DNA of 64,000 bases from Anaeramoeba flamelloides (GCA_027625915.1 JANTQA010000015.1:2418001-2482000), one strand, 5' to 3'; shown: positions 1 to 12,817, counted from the first letter of the stretch. Notes: a model not told the origin generated them from the sequence alone. Made by a program: numbers and translations.

Positions 1-366
1 GTTAATTATTTTTGATTTTTTTTCAAAAATCCAAATGGTATTTACCCTTATCTAATTTGAAAATTGGTAATGATTTCGTTGAAAAGACCTTTTTATTTAA
101 TAAAAAAAGGCCATTTTTTGGTCATTTCATTGTGAAAAATCTATAAAACATTTACTGGTTATCAAACATAAATTAATTAAAAGAAAAAATTGAAAAGAAT
201 GGAATTTTTTTTTTTTTTAATGTATTTAATTGAATTATTGAAGAAGCCAAAATGTAATATTAATTTTATTTTATTTTTGATATTTTTGGGGGTTCTTTTT
301 ATTTAATAAATCAATATTTTTATGAGTTAAAATTTGTATTCAAGTAAATTTTCTAATTCCAAACAT

Positions 367-401
<35 letters not shown>

Positions 402-2711
402 GTTGATATTTTTACTGAATGAAAATTATTTTTCTTTTTTTTTTTTTCATTTTTTCATTTTTTTCTTTTTATCTTATCAAAAATAAGATTATCATAATTC
501 AATCCTGAAAGGATTCATCAAAAGTGAATTAAATAAGTTTTACAAAAAAAATAAAAAAAAAAAAAAAAAAAAAACTATGAAATTATATAAAGGCCTTTAA
601 TCAAACAACTCATTTTATATTTTTTTTTTGGTAGAATTACCTATTTCAAAAATTCAGTAAAAAAATCTTCAATTCAATATTTGGTTTTGATCAGTTAAAA
701 TTTCAATTTAAAATGAATAAAAAAGTAAAAGTAACACTATTTTTTGCATATTAACTCAATTGTGAAAAAAATATGAAAGATCGCTACTATTTTTTTTACT
801 TACATCCAATAAATGAATTTCTCAACAAAATAATTCCAGTGAAGTTAAAAAAATAAAAAACAAATATTTTTCTTACGTCCTCATTATTTGATTACTTGAT
901 AGGGTAATTTTTTAAAAAATTGATTTTTTATTTTTATATTTTTAATAAAATTTAATCATTTTTTTTTTTTTGCTTTTGGCTTAAAATATTGTAACTTATA
1001 ATTATGTATGTCAACGTAAAATGTAGTATCAAAAAATTGAGACATTTTTTTCCATTTGATAAAAAATTTTCTATTTTATTTATTAGATTTATAAGATTGA
1101 AATATCAAATTAAATGAAATATTAATCTTCCCTTAAATCAACACATATTTTAATCATTACAAATAAAGTACAATGAAATGTTTTAATAAAAACAACAAAA
1201 AAAACACATAAAATATGTTCAAACAAGGCATATAGCTAATTACAATAAAAAACTCAAAATATAGTAAAGTTAAATAAGATTTTTTAAATAATAAAATACA
1301 ATTATTTTTTATTCATTATATTGTAAAAATTGTTGAAATTATAGAAGTAAGGAACACTTTTTTTAGGATTAAAAGAAAAAAATAAATGGAAATTTTGACA
1401 ATTCAAAGATATTTTAATATAATCCAGAATAAATATGCACATATTTGATATTTGTTTAATATCATATTAACAAACAAATTGTATTAATTTTGATATTCTA
1501 TAAATACTAAATAACAATTTTATCTCTTTGAAAATTGCTCTGGAAACAGGATTAATCTCATCAAATTAAATAATTCAATTCACAAATAACTAAACATATA
1601 TTAAAAAAAAAATAAAAAACACCATTTCAAAAATTTTAATTCGCCTTAAATGATAAATATGATAATAATAATAATTAGTATTGAAAAGCAATTAATAATT
1701 AAATAATTTTAATAATTCGCTATTAAATTATTCAAAAGGTATAAAAAACTGATATAGGAAAAATTTAAAAAATAAAATCAAAACTGGAAAAAAAAACTGG
1801 GTTGTCGTTTTTAAAATGAGTATTGTATTTTTTATAACTGAACTTTCAATTAAAAGGGGATAACTAGGTGATTTGGACTAGTTAATATATACACATTAAA
1901 ATTTATCATATAGCCTTGCTTTTTTTCATTCTTGTTAATAGTTTGAAATATTGTTTTTTTTAACTTGTTTTTCTGAATAAAAAAATAAATATCAAAAATA
2001 AAAAAAAAAAAAAAAAAAAAAAATTAAATGTAAAAATCTTATAAATTTGAAATAAAAATCAAAAAAAAAAAGAAAAGAAAAAGAAAAGAAAACAAAAATT
2101 TGACTAAAATTGCAAAATTATTTTGAGAAGAATCTCGGATTAAAGCCAAACAGATCCACTTCCAATAATAATTAAAAGTGGGTCTATATTTTTGAAAAAT
2201 AGTCTTGGTTAAAAAAGTGTATCTGTATGTTTGAGAAACTATTTGGAAAACTTTTACGAAATTGAATTTTAAAATAATAAAAAAATAAAAATTTTTAAAT
2301 AAATCCCTCTATCTTTTTTCTTCAAGGTTGTGATCGTGCTAATTTATGAAAAAAAAAAAAAAAGTTGTGGGGGTTAAAATCAAAAGGTAAAGGTTAAAAA
2401 TCAAAAAAATAACAAATAAAATAATATTAAAGATAAAAAATCGATTTTATTTTCGGGTATTAATTTGAACATTTTAAAAATATTTAGATCTTGTCTAAAA
2501 AGATTTTATATTCGTAACATATGTATCAAAATTATGTGAAAATGAAGAATGTTAAAAAATATTTTTAATAATAGAAGAAAGGAAATTTTTTTTTTTTAGT
2601 TAAGAAGGTTAAAAATAAATCCAGTAACTAAAAAAAAAACTAAAATTTAACAAATGTATGTATATATATATATATATTATTTTATCTAGATAAATATTTC
2701 AAATTTTCAAT
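1..2711. other. AT-rich intergenic DNA
   Basis: No convincing coding segment was seen on either strand. The stretch is A/T homopolymer runs and short AT repeats, including a (TA)n tract at about 369-399. The last part is the 3' flank of the minus-strand GPD1 gene. Confidence 0.7.
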
Positions 2712-4245
2712 TTAATGATTAACAGATTTATAATTAATGATTTCTTTTGGTTCTAATTCGCCAACACAGATTCTATGGATTGTATGGAATAATGGGAATT
2801 TGGCTAATAAGTTTTTAGTACTTAAGATTTCATAAATTTCTTTGGCACAAGGGACACCTTGGATTTTTTGACCATTTAATAATTCCTTTTCGATGACTTC
2901 CCAAGCTTTACCAGTCTTGGCAAAGTATGCTCCACATTTTCTATTTCGTCCACCAATACATGTAGTGATAAGATCACCAACACCACAACTTTCTAAAAAC
3001 GTTGATTCAACAACAGTTTTAGAATACATCATTGCAAATCCTCTCATTTCTTTGAGTCCAATTCTCATGATAGCGGCTTTTGTGTTTCCTCCATAACCAA
3101 GGCCGTCACAAAATCCAGATCCAATAGCGACAATATTTTTCAAAGCGCCACAAATTTCTGGTCCTGTAACATCTTGAATGATGGTTACTTCAAAGAATTT
3201 GGTATTGAAAAGTTTGAAAAAGACTTCACCGGCTTCTTGGGTTTCATAACCTATAAAATATTAAGATAGTCGGAAAAAAATTTTTTATAAAAATATTAAA
3301 TTAGAGTTTAGATACACATAGGGAAGATATGGAAAAAGGAAAAAGGAAAAAGGAAAAAGGTAAAAAAAAATAATAAAAAAAGCAAGCAAAATGTAAAAAA
3401 AAAAAAGCAAAAACAAATGGAAAAATTACCAATTGTTGTTTCACAAAATTCTTCTCTTGCAACTTCATTAGCTACATTGGCCCCCATTAAGGTACAACAT
3501 TCAATACCAAGTACGTCTTTAATTCTTGAAGAAATTGGCACCATTTCTCCATCAATGAAAAAGACACCCTTAATCAAATGGATTGCGACTGCGTCTTTTT
3601 TAATTTTATCTTTAATTCCATTGAGTAATCTTGGAAGAAATTGGTGAGGAAGAACAAAGACCAATAAGTCAGCATCTGAAACGACATCGTCAAGTTCTGG
3701 TACTGCAACAATATTTTCTGGAAGTTTAATTCCTGGAAGATATTTGACATTTTCATGTTTAGTATTGATGATTTCGGTTAATTTTTGACCGTCGATCATT
3801 TCTTCGTAGACCCACATTTTAGCTTTTTGATCAAAAACTGTTGTGTTTTTGGCAACATTCATTCCAATGATTTTGGCAATAGCAGAACCCCTGTTTGTTG
3901 TTAATTATGGAGATTTAAATTAATTAGTAATGACAAATTTTAGATTGATGTAAAAAAATTTTTCCAAACAGAATTAGAAAGCAAATTAGATTTGCAAAAA
4001 AGCAAATTTTGGCTTTGAGACAAAAAAAAAGAGATCAGAGGGCTTTATCGAGATTAAAACACAGTTTAAAAAAAAAAAACCTATCAGATCAATTTTTTTT
4101 TTCATAAAATATGGCAAAGCAACACCATTATCAAACAAGAAAAAATCAACAAAAAAAAAAAAAAATCAAAAGGCAATATAAATAGAAAAGGAACAAAAAG
4201 TATGTACCAATTACCAGATCCAATAATAGCAACTTTTTTAGACAT
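2712..4245 (-). CDS. GPD1: NAD-dependent glycerol-3-phosphate dehydrogenase, cytosolic GPD1 type (3 exons)
   Basis: Reduces dihydroxyacetone phosphate to sn-glycerol 3-phosphate with NADH, feeding lipid and glycerol synthesis and balancing cytosolic redox. Proposed exons are 4245-4208, 3890-3430 and 3250-2712, giving 345 residues with exact phase at both joins (introns of 317 and 179 nt, GT...AG). The N-terminus MSKKVAIIGSGNWGSAIAK is the Rossmann GxGxxG nucleotide-binding loop. KGV, the stretch around LMGANVANEVA, CETTIG, EICGALKN with the catalytic Lys, GFCDGLGYGGNTKAA and the GGRNRK loop all match eukaryotic GPD1 in order, and length is normal for the family. Intron 2 holds a short GGAAAAA tandem repeat near 3327-3360. 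Residues MSKK are taken as the start by homology. An in-frame ATG at 4305 would add 20 hydrophobic residues, probably leader sequence. Identification is secure; exon limits are by eye. Confidence 0.96.
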
Positions 4246-4573
4246 TATGTGATAATAATAAAATAATAGAAAAATAAAAATAAATGATCTAATTTTTGGA
4301 TTCATAATTCCTTAAAGAGATTTGCTATTGAAACAAAACTTTGACAAAGAAGGAATTCCTAGAGTTTTGTTTGTGTTTTAAATTCAAAGTCTTACATAAT
4401 TTTTTGAAATCCTTCAAATTGGGGATTTAATAAAATTCAAAGACAGATAATGATCTTAACTTCATTATTTTTGATTTGTAAATACCCTAATTTTAAAGTA
4501 AAATTGTATTTTTATTTTAAAATGATTGAAATGATAATTAGGAAATTGAAAATAGACCAAATTGGTTGTAAAT

Positions 4574-7150
4574 TTAGTTTATCATAATATTTCTCTGAGT
4601 AAATATTTTGGCTTCTTGTTTGCTAGTAAATCCAAGTATTTGCTTTTTTTGACTTTTCTTAATCAATTCTGTCGGTAATTGAGATAAAATTTGAGCTAGA
4701 GGAGAACTAACAGTTCACAAATTTCATGAACCACACACATATTCCTTTGGAAAAGATATTTTATTCAAAAATTTTCTAGAGATAGTATAACATTCTCTTA
4801 AATGAAAAATTGCACTTAAAATATATTTAATCATGTTTGTTTTGAAAAAAGTCCCTTTTCAATTAATACTAATTTTTTATGAGAGTTTTTGTTTTTTTAC
4901 TTTTTTTTCACAAGATTTAATAATAAAACTCAACCGAAAAAAGACTAGTATTTCAAATTTTTAATAATTACACTTTTGAGCTGTGGCTATGAAATGTAGT
5001 GAGTTCCTTCTTCATTATTATGAAAGAAATTAGGTCCTAGACTGAAATATTTGGTTGGGGAGCTCTAAAATTGATTTCTAAATTGTCAACTACAATTTGG
5101 TGTTGAAAGTTAAATTTTTCCAAAAAAAATAAAATCTAAATTGAGAAAATCTTTCTCATGTAACTAACTCTCTTCATTTATTTTTCTTATTGAATTACTG
5201 TTCTTCTTGGAAATTCTTTTTATGTATAAATTTTAAAAAAGAGACAAAATACAGTAAAAATCTAAAGATTTTTTTTGAACTAAACAAAGAGTTTCGAATT
5301 CTTTTGTATATCTTGAATTTTTAAAACGATTTCTCGTTTTATTTTCTTCACTTTGAAATCTTCAGGCCTTATGGGAAAGAAATTTCTTATCAAAAAACCA
5401 AATTTTTAGTTTTTTATTAAATCTTAAAACACTATTCCAAATATTTTTGAAAATTTATTTTGAAGATCAGAGTAATTATTGAACTGATTTTTGATATTTA
5501 AGGTTTACAAACCCTAAAATTAGAAAAAAAATTATCATGTATTATGTGTAAAGGATTGTTTTTTTAGTTCCAGCCTGAACGGACTTTGACTTGGTATGGA
5601 TTTTAATAGTAATCTAATCAAGGTTAAAGAATGAATTTTTTTTTTTTCCAAAATCCAAATTAAAGATTGTCAAAGAATAATAGGTTGGCAGGCAAGTATA
5701 AAAATAAAAGATATTTGGGATGTTGTTGGTTTTTTTATTTGTTTTTATTTTTAGATTTTTAAAAGAATTACTTTTTTTTTTTTAATTAAATTGGTAGTAA
5801 AAGTAAATAAAAATTTCAATTTATAACCCCAAGATAAATTTTTTTATTAAATAACTTTCTATCTATTATTCTTAGACTCTTTTTATAATTTGGATTTTGG
5901 AAGAAAAAATAAAAAATTCATTTTTTAACCTTGGTTAAATTACTATTAAAATTAATACCAAGTTGAAGATCAGTCAGCTAATAAAAAAACACCATGGTCT
6001 TGCCCCTAATTCAAGATAACCCCCTTTCTAATTTCAGGGGTTGGAAACATTATGGGACTATCATCTTTCTTTTTTTAAGTCTCAAACTATAGGGTGCTTT
6101 CTCCGAATGCAAAAAGCTTTCCTGGTCACTGGTTTATATGGCCTTTTAAAAATCTGATTAACAAAATAGTGCTATTTATTCAATTTTTCAATCAAAAATT
6201 AGTCTTAATTTTTGAAACAATTCCAGGTTTTTCAACAAATTTGTAGTCCGAATAATTAATATTTAGACTTTAATGGTTTAATTTTTTTTTTTTAAATTTG
6301 TCATAAATGAAGATTAGTTGTTAAAAAATTTACTTTTTTTTTTTTAGGTAAATAATAATTATTTAGATTATTTTTTTTAAAACAATTACAGATATTTGAC
6401 AAAATATGGATAATATAACTAGTTTCATTTAAAGTTTATAACATTAATCCTTCATCTTATTATTTACATGATAATAATTATCAAGTAGATTCATCTTGAA
6501 ATTTAAAAATTGAAACACAATATTTTTTTTAAAAAGTTTTTAATTTAAAATGTAAAATAACTAATATTATTATTTTAATTTTCTATTTTTTTATTTGGAG
6601 AAGTAATTTAAAAAAATTATTTAAAATAATAATTTTTAAATACTATCATGAGTAGAAAATCTAATATTTACAATTCAATAATAATTTGCAAATCATGGTT
6701 TTTTAGAGAGTTGTTTGAAACATGTATCATTTATTTATTATTGTTCAAAAACAATAGCATATAATTTAGCTGAATCAATCATGTTACTAAAACAATACCA
6801 TAATTGGTCCAACTTGAAAGAAACAATTCAATTTATTCAATTATTTCTAACCGTAGTATTAAAACCGGTTATCGTGTTAGATATTTATTAATTAGGGTTC
6901 TTTTTTTTTTTTATTATTATTATTATTGCGGTTGTTACATGAGATCTAGTATATAATTTAAACTAATTCTTTTTTTTCCATTTATACAATTTCTATAAAT
7001 TTGGGATTTTACAAGATCACTCAAATATAATAATAATAATTATGCAGTTTTTGTGTTTCATGGGTTAGTGTCTCCTAAGGGGAAATCTGGAAATTAAAGT
7101 TTGCTGTTATTGAGTGGCAACCATTTTAGTAAATCACTGTTTAAATGTAT
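4574..7150 (-). pseudogene. Decayed coding region, probably a fossil mobile element of unknown family
   Basis: Several short stretches on the minus strand read like protein, with mixed residues and G+C above the surroundings: about 4.58-4.71, 4.99-5.06, 5.28-5.39, 6.00-6.15 and 7.05-7.13 kb. They contain peptides such as RPYKPVTRKAFCIRRKH and SQLPTELIKKSQKKQ. The open stretches change frame and are interrupted many times, so the region looks broken rather than like an intact spliced gene. I do not recognise the family. A separate inverted-repeat element lies inside it at about 5.58-5.98 kb. A multi-exon host gene or host pseudogene is the alternative. Confidence 0.35.
5575..5985. mobile_element. 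Inverted-repeat (MITE-like) element of about 400 bp
   Basis: The left arm (about 5588-5660, containing ACTTGGTATGGATTTTAAT and then AGTAATCTAATCAAGGTTAA) is the reverse complement of the right arm (about 5889-5970, TTAACCTTGGTTAAATTACT then ATTAAAATTAATACCAAGTT). The arms are roughly 75-80 bp with a few mismatches. No coding potential was seen inside. Exact ends and target duplication are unclear. It sits within decayed coding remnants, so it probably inserted there. Confidence 0.6.
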
Positions 7151-7478
7151 TGAAAAAATAGAATAGTAAATTAGTATTATTTGTTGATTTCATCAATTAT
7201 AAAATGATCTTTGTATTAGAAATAAAACCCAAGAAATTTTGAAAAAAAATACATTTCAAGAAAATTTTAAGGCTGAAAATCTCAATATTCAGAATCCAAA
7301 GTTACAAAATATCGTTCTTAAAATATTTGTGAAATTTCGATCACTTGTTAAAAAATACAATTTTTTTGAACTGGACTCCTGCCTACATTACATTTAGGGT
7401 AAAAAGGTCTAAATAGAGTTTTATAGTTTCGGGTAAACAATCGTAATTTTGTTGAATCACCTCTTCTCAACAATAATA

Positions 7479-7675
7479 CAGTTAGTTGCACTTTTAAGGC
7501 ACAAACTTTCAACGAAAATTAAGGCACAATAAAAATCTCAAAATAAGGTACAAAATTCAGATTCTGGTCTAATAAATTGTAAAAAAAAAAAATTATAAAT
7601 TTTGTGCTTTAATTTCAGATTTTTTTATGACTTAAATTTTGTTGATAGTATGTGCTTTATAAATGAAACCGACTG
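7479..7675. mobile_element. MITE family A, copy 1 (TA-flanked palindrome)
   Basis: The element is flanked by TA on each side. It starts CAGTTAGTTGCACTTTTAAG and ends with the near reverse complement (ATGAAACCGACTG). Arms carry AAGGCACAAACTTTCAACGA and a mirrored copy, so almost the whole 197 bp can fold into one hairpin. Four related copies lie at 27.8, 35.7, 48.8 and 63.1 kb. The TA target and CAGT-type terminus fit Tc1/mariner-type MITEs. No transposase is encoded. Confidence 0.85.
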
Positions 7676-9480
7676 TAAAAAAAAATATAATTTTTTTTTT
7701 AAAAAATTATATAATGTGGAATTGTTTGTTCCTCTATTTTACTGTCTTTTTTTCTATGATTCAAAATAATAGAGAAATATCTAAGATTTTACTTTATTGT
7801 TTTGAATCCTTGAAAATGACATTTAGTTTTTTTTTTTTTTTTTTTTGAATTTTAGAAATTAAACAACAAATAATTTTACGATTTTTTCACTTTTTGAAAT
7901 AAAAAGAAAATTTATAAAAGTTTATTTTCATTTCAAAAAGTGGGAAAAACCTATACACTATACAACACTATACATCACTTGAAGGCACTTGAGATACACT
8001 TTATATTAGGTTTTCCATAATATAAAAGAATTATGGAAAATATGGCGTTCAGTGTACTCTATTCTTTTGAATTCTGGAAAAGTGCCTTTAGATTTTTTTG
8101 AATTAAAGCAATTAAAAAAAAACTAGGTACTCTAGAACATTCTGTGATACTTGGCAGTACTTGACCAAATTTTCATAATATTTACATTTTTATTTCGTAA
8201 ATGTTTTGAAGATTTAAAATATATTTTTATCCCCTATTTGGGATTAAAAAAATGTCTAGACAATTATTTAATAAGACTATTAATAATAATAATATTGAAT
8301 AATCTTAATTAAAAATTATTTTTCTCTAATAACATAAAAAAAATAATTTTTTGATCCAACGATTATTGAATTATGATTTTTTTTTCAATATAATAAAATG
8401 ATTGAGGATCACTTTGTCAGTCAGATCATCAAAAAAATCTTTCTAATTGAAAATAATGGATTATTTGCTTGGAATTTAGATAACTTTTACAAGGATATTA
8501 GTTTTCAATAATAAAATTTGAATACAATCTAAACTTAGTAATTTGTTGTGTATGAATACCAGATAATAATTTTCAAAAAGGTTGAGTTTTTATTTTGATA
8601 TTATATTACGAATTGAACCGAACAAAAAGAATTTAATTATGGCAAATTTAGAGATTAAATGTCTTCAAATATAAGATTTCAATATTATCCAAATGAATTT
8701 AGTTTTAACATCTCATAAAAAAAAGAATTTATTAAAATTGAAAAATAAAATAGAATACTTAAACTAACTTTTGCTTTTGTTTCTATTTTTGACAATTTTT
8801 GAAATTTTAATTGTATTGATTAGTTAAATTAATATTTTTTCATTTCTATTTTTCAATTAATATCTATTTGAGATTTTACAACTTAAAAGTACATATACAA
8901 TTCTGAAGAAACTTACACATATTCCAATTTCAGAAAGCCCAATCCCTTAAAAAGAAAGATATGTTTAATCATATTAAATTATTTGTTAAAAACTAATACA
9001 ATTAACTCTCAACAAAACTATAAATTCCAGCGTATAACCTTAATTACAAACTGATAATCCTAAGATAAATTTTTTTGAATCTCATCCAAAATTTTAAAAA
9101 TAAAATTGAAAAAGAAAAATCTGGAAATTGTTTTTAGGAAAAATACAATTTAAGAGGGTATGATAAAAAGATTATTTGAAATTAATTTAATTTAACATTG
9201 TAGTGAATAAGGAACTCAAATTCAACCATTTTTAATATAATTTGAAATCTTTATTGTTGCAATTTTTTATTTACAACTTTAAAAAAAAACTTTATTATTT
9301 TTAATTACAAAAAATCTAAATTCACATTTGCTGGAAAGAGCCAAACTAAAAAAACCAATTCTTATTTGAAAAATTAAAAATTCTGGAAAAATATTACACT
9401 TTAAAAATTATTTTTCTTCTTTTTTGTTTTATTCAAGATTACTTTTTTTATTCTTCTTTTTTTTTTTTTGTTTTCAAAAA
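7676..9480. other. AT-rich non-coding stretch with short dispersed repeats
   Basis: No gene was seen. Between about 7.95 and 8.17 kb it carries the short degenerate repeat ATCACTTGAAGGCACTTGAG and relatives (ACTTGGCAGTACTTGACC), with small palindromes around TTTTCCATAAT. The same kind of sequence recurs near 43.3, 45.1-45.6 and 55.5-55.9 kb. Confidence 0.5.
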
Positions 9481-11443
9481 ATCTTCAAAATTAATCACGA
9501 CAGCCAAATAAAGTCAAACCAAACAATCGAGTACACACACAAACATTTTAGTCTTATGAAAAGCTGTTAAATTATTTGAAACACCTTGCCCGAATGGAAA
9601 AGATCTTTTCCAAAATCTTAAAAAAAAACAATTTTATTGGTTTCAACCAACACTCTTTGTCAACAACCAATTTCTTGATTAAAAGTACAAACGCAGAAGT
9701 GACTCGTTAAGATTTTTTTGTTGAAGAAAAATAACAAAAAAAAAATTGATTGCCTTAAAACAACTTTATTTTTTTTTTTTTTTGTTTCGAATCAAAGGCA
9801 AAGATCTTTTCTGCTTCAAAAATTAAAAGTCCAATACTGTAAGACTTTCACTTTATTTGTAACTTCTTTTTTTATTCAAACAAATTTTTATCTTTGTTTT
9901 ACTACTTTATTTTTTTTTTATTCAATTTGCCTTTCACAAGATTCATTCTTTCAAAGAACACAAAGTGTTTTTTCTCTTGAAAACAGTCAAAAAACTTCAA
10001 TTGATCGATTTTTATTGGCTCACATCAAATATTTTTTGATCACGCTTTTTGAAAACAACTTTATCGTTTACACAAATTATTAGTTTTGTCAGGAATTTCG
10101 AGTTATTTTGGAAAAGAACAAACCACAAATACTATTATTTGCTGATTAATAAACACAAAATTTTTATTTCAAGTTCCCAAATATTTTACAAATTATTTGA
10201 TGTAAAAAACCCAAAAGATCTTTTTAACATCTATTTGAATTGGTATTTTTAGAAACTTAATTCTTCTTCCTTTATTGGAATTTGAGATCAAATTGAAATT
10301 AGTAGAATTTTGTTGTTGCACAATTAAAAAAAAAACAAAAACCCTGTCAAACTTCAATCGCACTGAATTCACTCTACAATCAAGAGTGACGATTTTTTCG
10401 ACAGAATTCTTATTACGTGAACAATCTTAATATTCATTTGACGATTTAAAAATAAATCTTCAAGATAGTAATTCAAATAAATTACAAAATCCAAGTTAAT
10501 GGTAAACAGAACCACTGTTTCTTTATCAGTTTAAATTTCCAAGTTGTACTCGTCTACTTTTAATTTTTTCAAAATAAATATTTAAAATAAAAATTCAAAA
10601 CAAAAATTAAAATAAAACAAGGAATAAATCAAACCAATGAATAAAACACAACAAGAACACTTCTTGGTTCTTGAAGAAATTTTCGATTTGCAAAAATATC
10701 AAATTCATTTCAAAAGCTCAAAAAATAAAAAAAAAAACAAAATCTTTTGATTTAGTATTTTTATAAAAAAAAAATTAACAAAATGAGCCAATTTTACAAA
10801 AATTTGTATTCTTAACACAAAAGATAAAAAAAGGCAAGGTCTTTTTTTTCAAATCAAATCAATTTCTTTTAAATTGAAACTTATTTGAAATAGTTAATTT
10901 CTATGAATTACTTTATCTTGGAATACGCAAGTCACCTTTAATATAACCAAAATGTATTCAATCAAAAAAACAAGTCTAATTAAATTTACAATAAATAGAA
11001 CATTTTTTTTTATACAACTACTGAATTGTTTTAAAATTTCTTTTTTAAAAAATCAACCATTTCTGCCTTTGACAGAACATCAATTTGTTTGAAATTTTCA
11101 ATTTTCTTATCTTGCACTATTTCCTTACCCTTTACTAATCGTTCTTCTTTTTCTTATTCTTCTTCTTTTGATTCTTTTCAAACCAATTGAAACAAAAACA
11201 AAAATTGAATTATCTTTTTTGTTTAACTGTTTTGTATTTTTTCAAAATTATGTTTTTTGAATTTCGAAAAGAAAAATCCAAAAACCAAACCTAAAAAACA
11301 TTAGCTGTAAAATACAAACGAACAAAATTTTAATCAAAAATCCAAAAAAACAAAAAATAATAAATCCAAAAACAAAAAGATAAGCTTTATTTCCAAATTA
11401 AATTTGCAATTAAACATACACTGAAATATATTAAAACCATTTA
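9481..11443 (+). promoter_or_regulatory. Probable long 5' leader or regulatory region of the lysine-rich gene
   Basis: This stretch is richer in C and of higher complexity than ordinary intergenic DNA here, with repeated CAAACC, CAACAA and TTCAAA words and C/T-rich runs. It contains open frames of up to 121 codons, but their residue content is F/K/N/S-biased and unconvincing. A similar leader lies upstream of the second nuclear-type gene (59.6-61.2 kb). It probably includes promoter and transcribed leader, perhaps with leader introns. No specific motif can be named. Confidence 0.35.
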
Positions 11444-12817
11444 ATGAACCAACAACAATTATTACCATCACTGACGACTCAAAATTTTCTTGACAAGAAA
11501 CCAACGTTCAATGATCAAGGATCATTTCGTGAAAGGTTGGAATTCCTCATCAAGTGGCAGCCAAATGGGGTGCATGGCCTGGAACTGGAACATTTACAAA
11601 GCACCCCCGATGATCCAGGCTCCAATAGTGTGCCAAAGCCCGTTTTTGTTCGTATTAAGCGCGAATGCCTGACAGACTTGGTCAAGATTTTGGACAAGCC
11701 CAAGAAATCTATTCAAAGGGGACTGGCAACTTTTTTTCGAAGTACGTTTGGTCTTCATAATGTTTCAAATTATAATCGGGAATGGCTAATTTTCGGGACA
11801 AAGACCGATCAAGAGCTCAAGAAAAAAAGAAAAACGCAAAAAAAAAAGACCGCTTTGAAAGGGGCAAGAAATTTGGCAAACAACAAAATAAAGAGCCAAC
11901 TCAATGAGGACAATAATCAAAATGAAAACAACAAAAATGTGAAGGCGATAGGGAACAGAAGCAAAAAGATCAAGGAAAGCGGAAAGGGGAGTAAAAACCG
12001 CAGCAGCGGCAGCGGCAGCGATAGTGGCAGTGCCAGGAGCATTAATAGGAAGACAAAAAAAAAACAAGCACAAAATAAAACAAAACAAGAAAAAGTCAAG
12101 AGCAAAAGCCAAAAAGAAGATGAAAACTTTGAACAAAAACAAAAGCCACAATTAAAAATAAAAAAAAAAAAAAAAAAAAAAATTAATCTCAGAACAAGCA
12201 AAAAAATCAAAACAAAATTAAAAATTAAAAAAAAAACCGATCCAAAATTAAAAATGGAAAAAAAAAACGAAAAGATCCCCACCAAAATTACAAAATTGGA
12301 AATCATCAAAATCCCAAATTATCATCTTCAAAAACAAAAAAATCGGAAAAGAAAAAGATTATTTTCTGATGTCGATCATTCAAATAATGAAAGGGCATCG
12401 AAAAACCCTTCACAAAGAAAGAATAACAATTCTAAAAAAAGAAATATCTTCAAAAAAAAAATTCAGCTCCAACAAGGGGGATCAGAAAATCAAAATATGA
12501 AGGAAATGATCAAACAAGATGAGCCCATTGCAAGTAGCACAGACGAAGTAAATGGCCAAGTGCCAGAAGAAGAGCAAGAACAAAGCCCAGGGCACTATTT
12601 AAATATTGACACAGTTCAAAACGAAGAAACAATCTCAATGTTTAACCAACAAGACTTGAATTCAAATACCGATGACCAAGAAAACCAAGAAAGCGGATTG
12701 CAGGAATTCGTAGAAGGTTTCTTTGTAGTCCGAGATCCTTTTGTATTTGTTGAGGATTCACAATTTTTTTGGTTGCAAAGTCAGCTAGAAACTGAACAAC
12801 TTCTTGAATTTCTTTAA
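11444..12817 (+). CDS. Lysine-rich nuclear-type protein with a conserved-looking N-terminal domain
   Basis: The intact single-exon ORF of 457 residues has G+C far above its flanks, especially in codons 25-130. Residues about 25-125 form a compact mixed domain (RERLEFLIKWQPNG ... IKRECLTDLVKILDKPKKSI ... NREWLIFG). Residues about 125-355 are extremely basic (Lys with Asn, Gln and a Ser/Gly patch), with several nuclear-localisation-like clusters. About 355-430 is acidic and Gln-rich. The tail has hydrophobic/acidic segments (FFVVRDPFVFVEDSQFFWLQ). The layout of folded head, basic linker and acidic-hydrophobic tail suggests a DNA-binding regulator. The spacing of I-x3-CL-x2-LVKIL-x2-KSI weakly recalls the initiator-binding domain of Trichomonas IBP39, but this is only resemblance. 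It starts at the first ATG after a long leader. Function is unknown. Confidence 0.85.
   Translation: MNQQQLLPSLTTQNFLDKKPTFNDQGSFRERLEFLIKWQPNGVHGLELEHLQSTPDDPGSNSVPKPVFVRIKRECLTDLVKILDKPKKSIQRGLATFFRSTFGLHNVSNYNREWLIFGTKTDQELKKKRKTQKKKTALKGARNLANNKIKSQLNEDNNQNENNKNVKAIGNRSKKIKESGKGSKNRSSGSGSDSGSARSINRKTKKKQAQNKTKQEKVKSKSQKEDENFEQKQKPQLKIKKKKKKKINLRTSKKIKTKLKIKKKTDPKLKMEKKNEKIPTKITKLEIIKIPNYHLQKQKNRKRKRLFSDVDHSNNERASKNPSQRKNNNSKKRNIFKKKIQLQQGGSENQNMKEMIKQDEPIASSTDEVNGQVPEEEQEQSPGHYLNIDTVQNEETISMFNQQDLNSNTDDQENQESGLQEFVEGFFVVRDPFVFVEDSQFFWLQSQLETEQLLEFL

Noticed and set aside
2893-3647. Plus-strand frames opposite GPD1
   Set aside because: Antisense shadows of a clearly identified gene.
9718-10252. 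Two open frames of 121 and 67 codons in the leader of the 11444 gene
   Set aside because: Phe/Ser/Lys-biased, with no family signature and no clear splice link to the downstream gene.
11786-12309. Minus-strand frames of 121 and 130 codons opposite the lysine-rich gene
   Set aside because: The antisense of poly-Lys codons gives poly-Phe/Leu; not independent genes.
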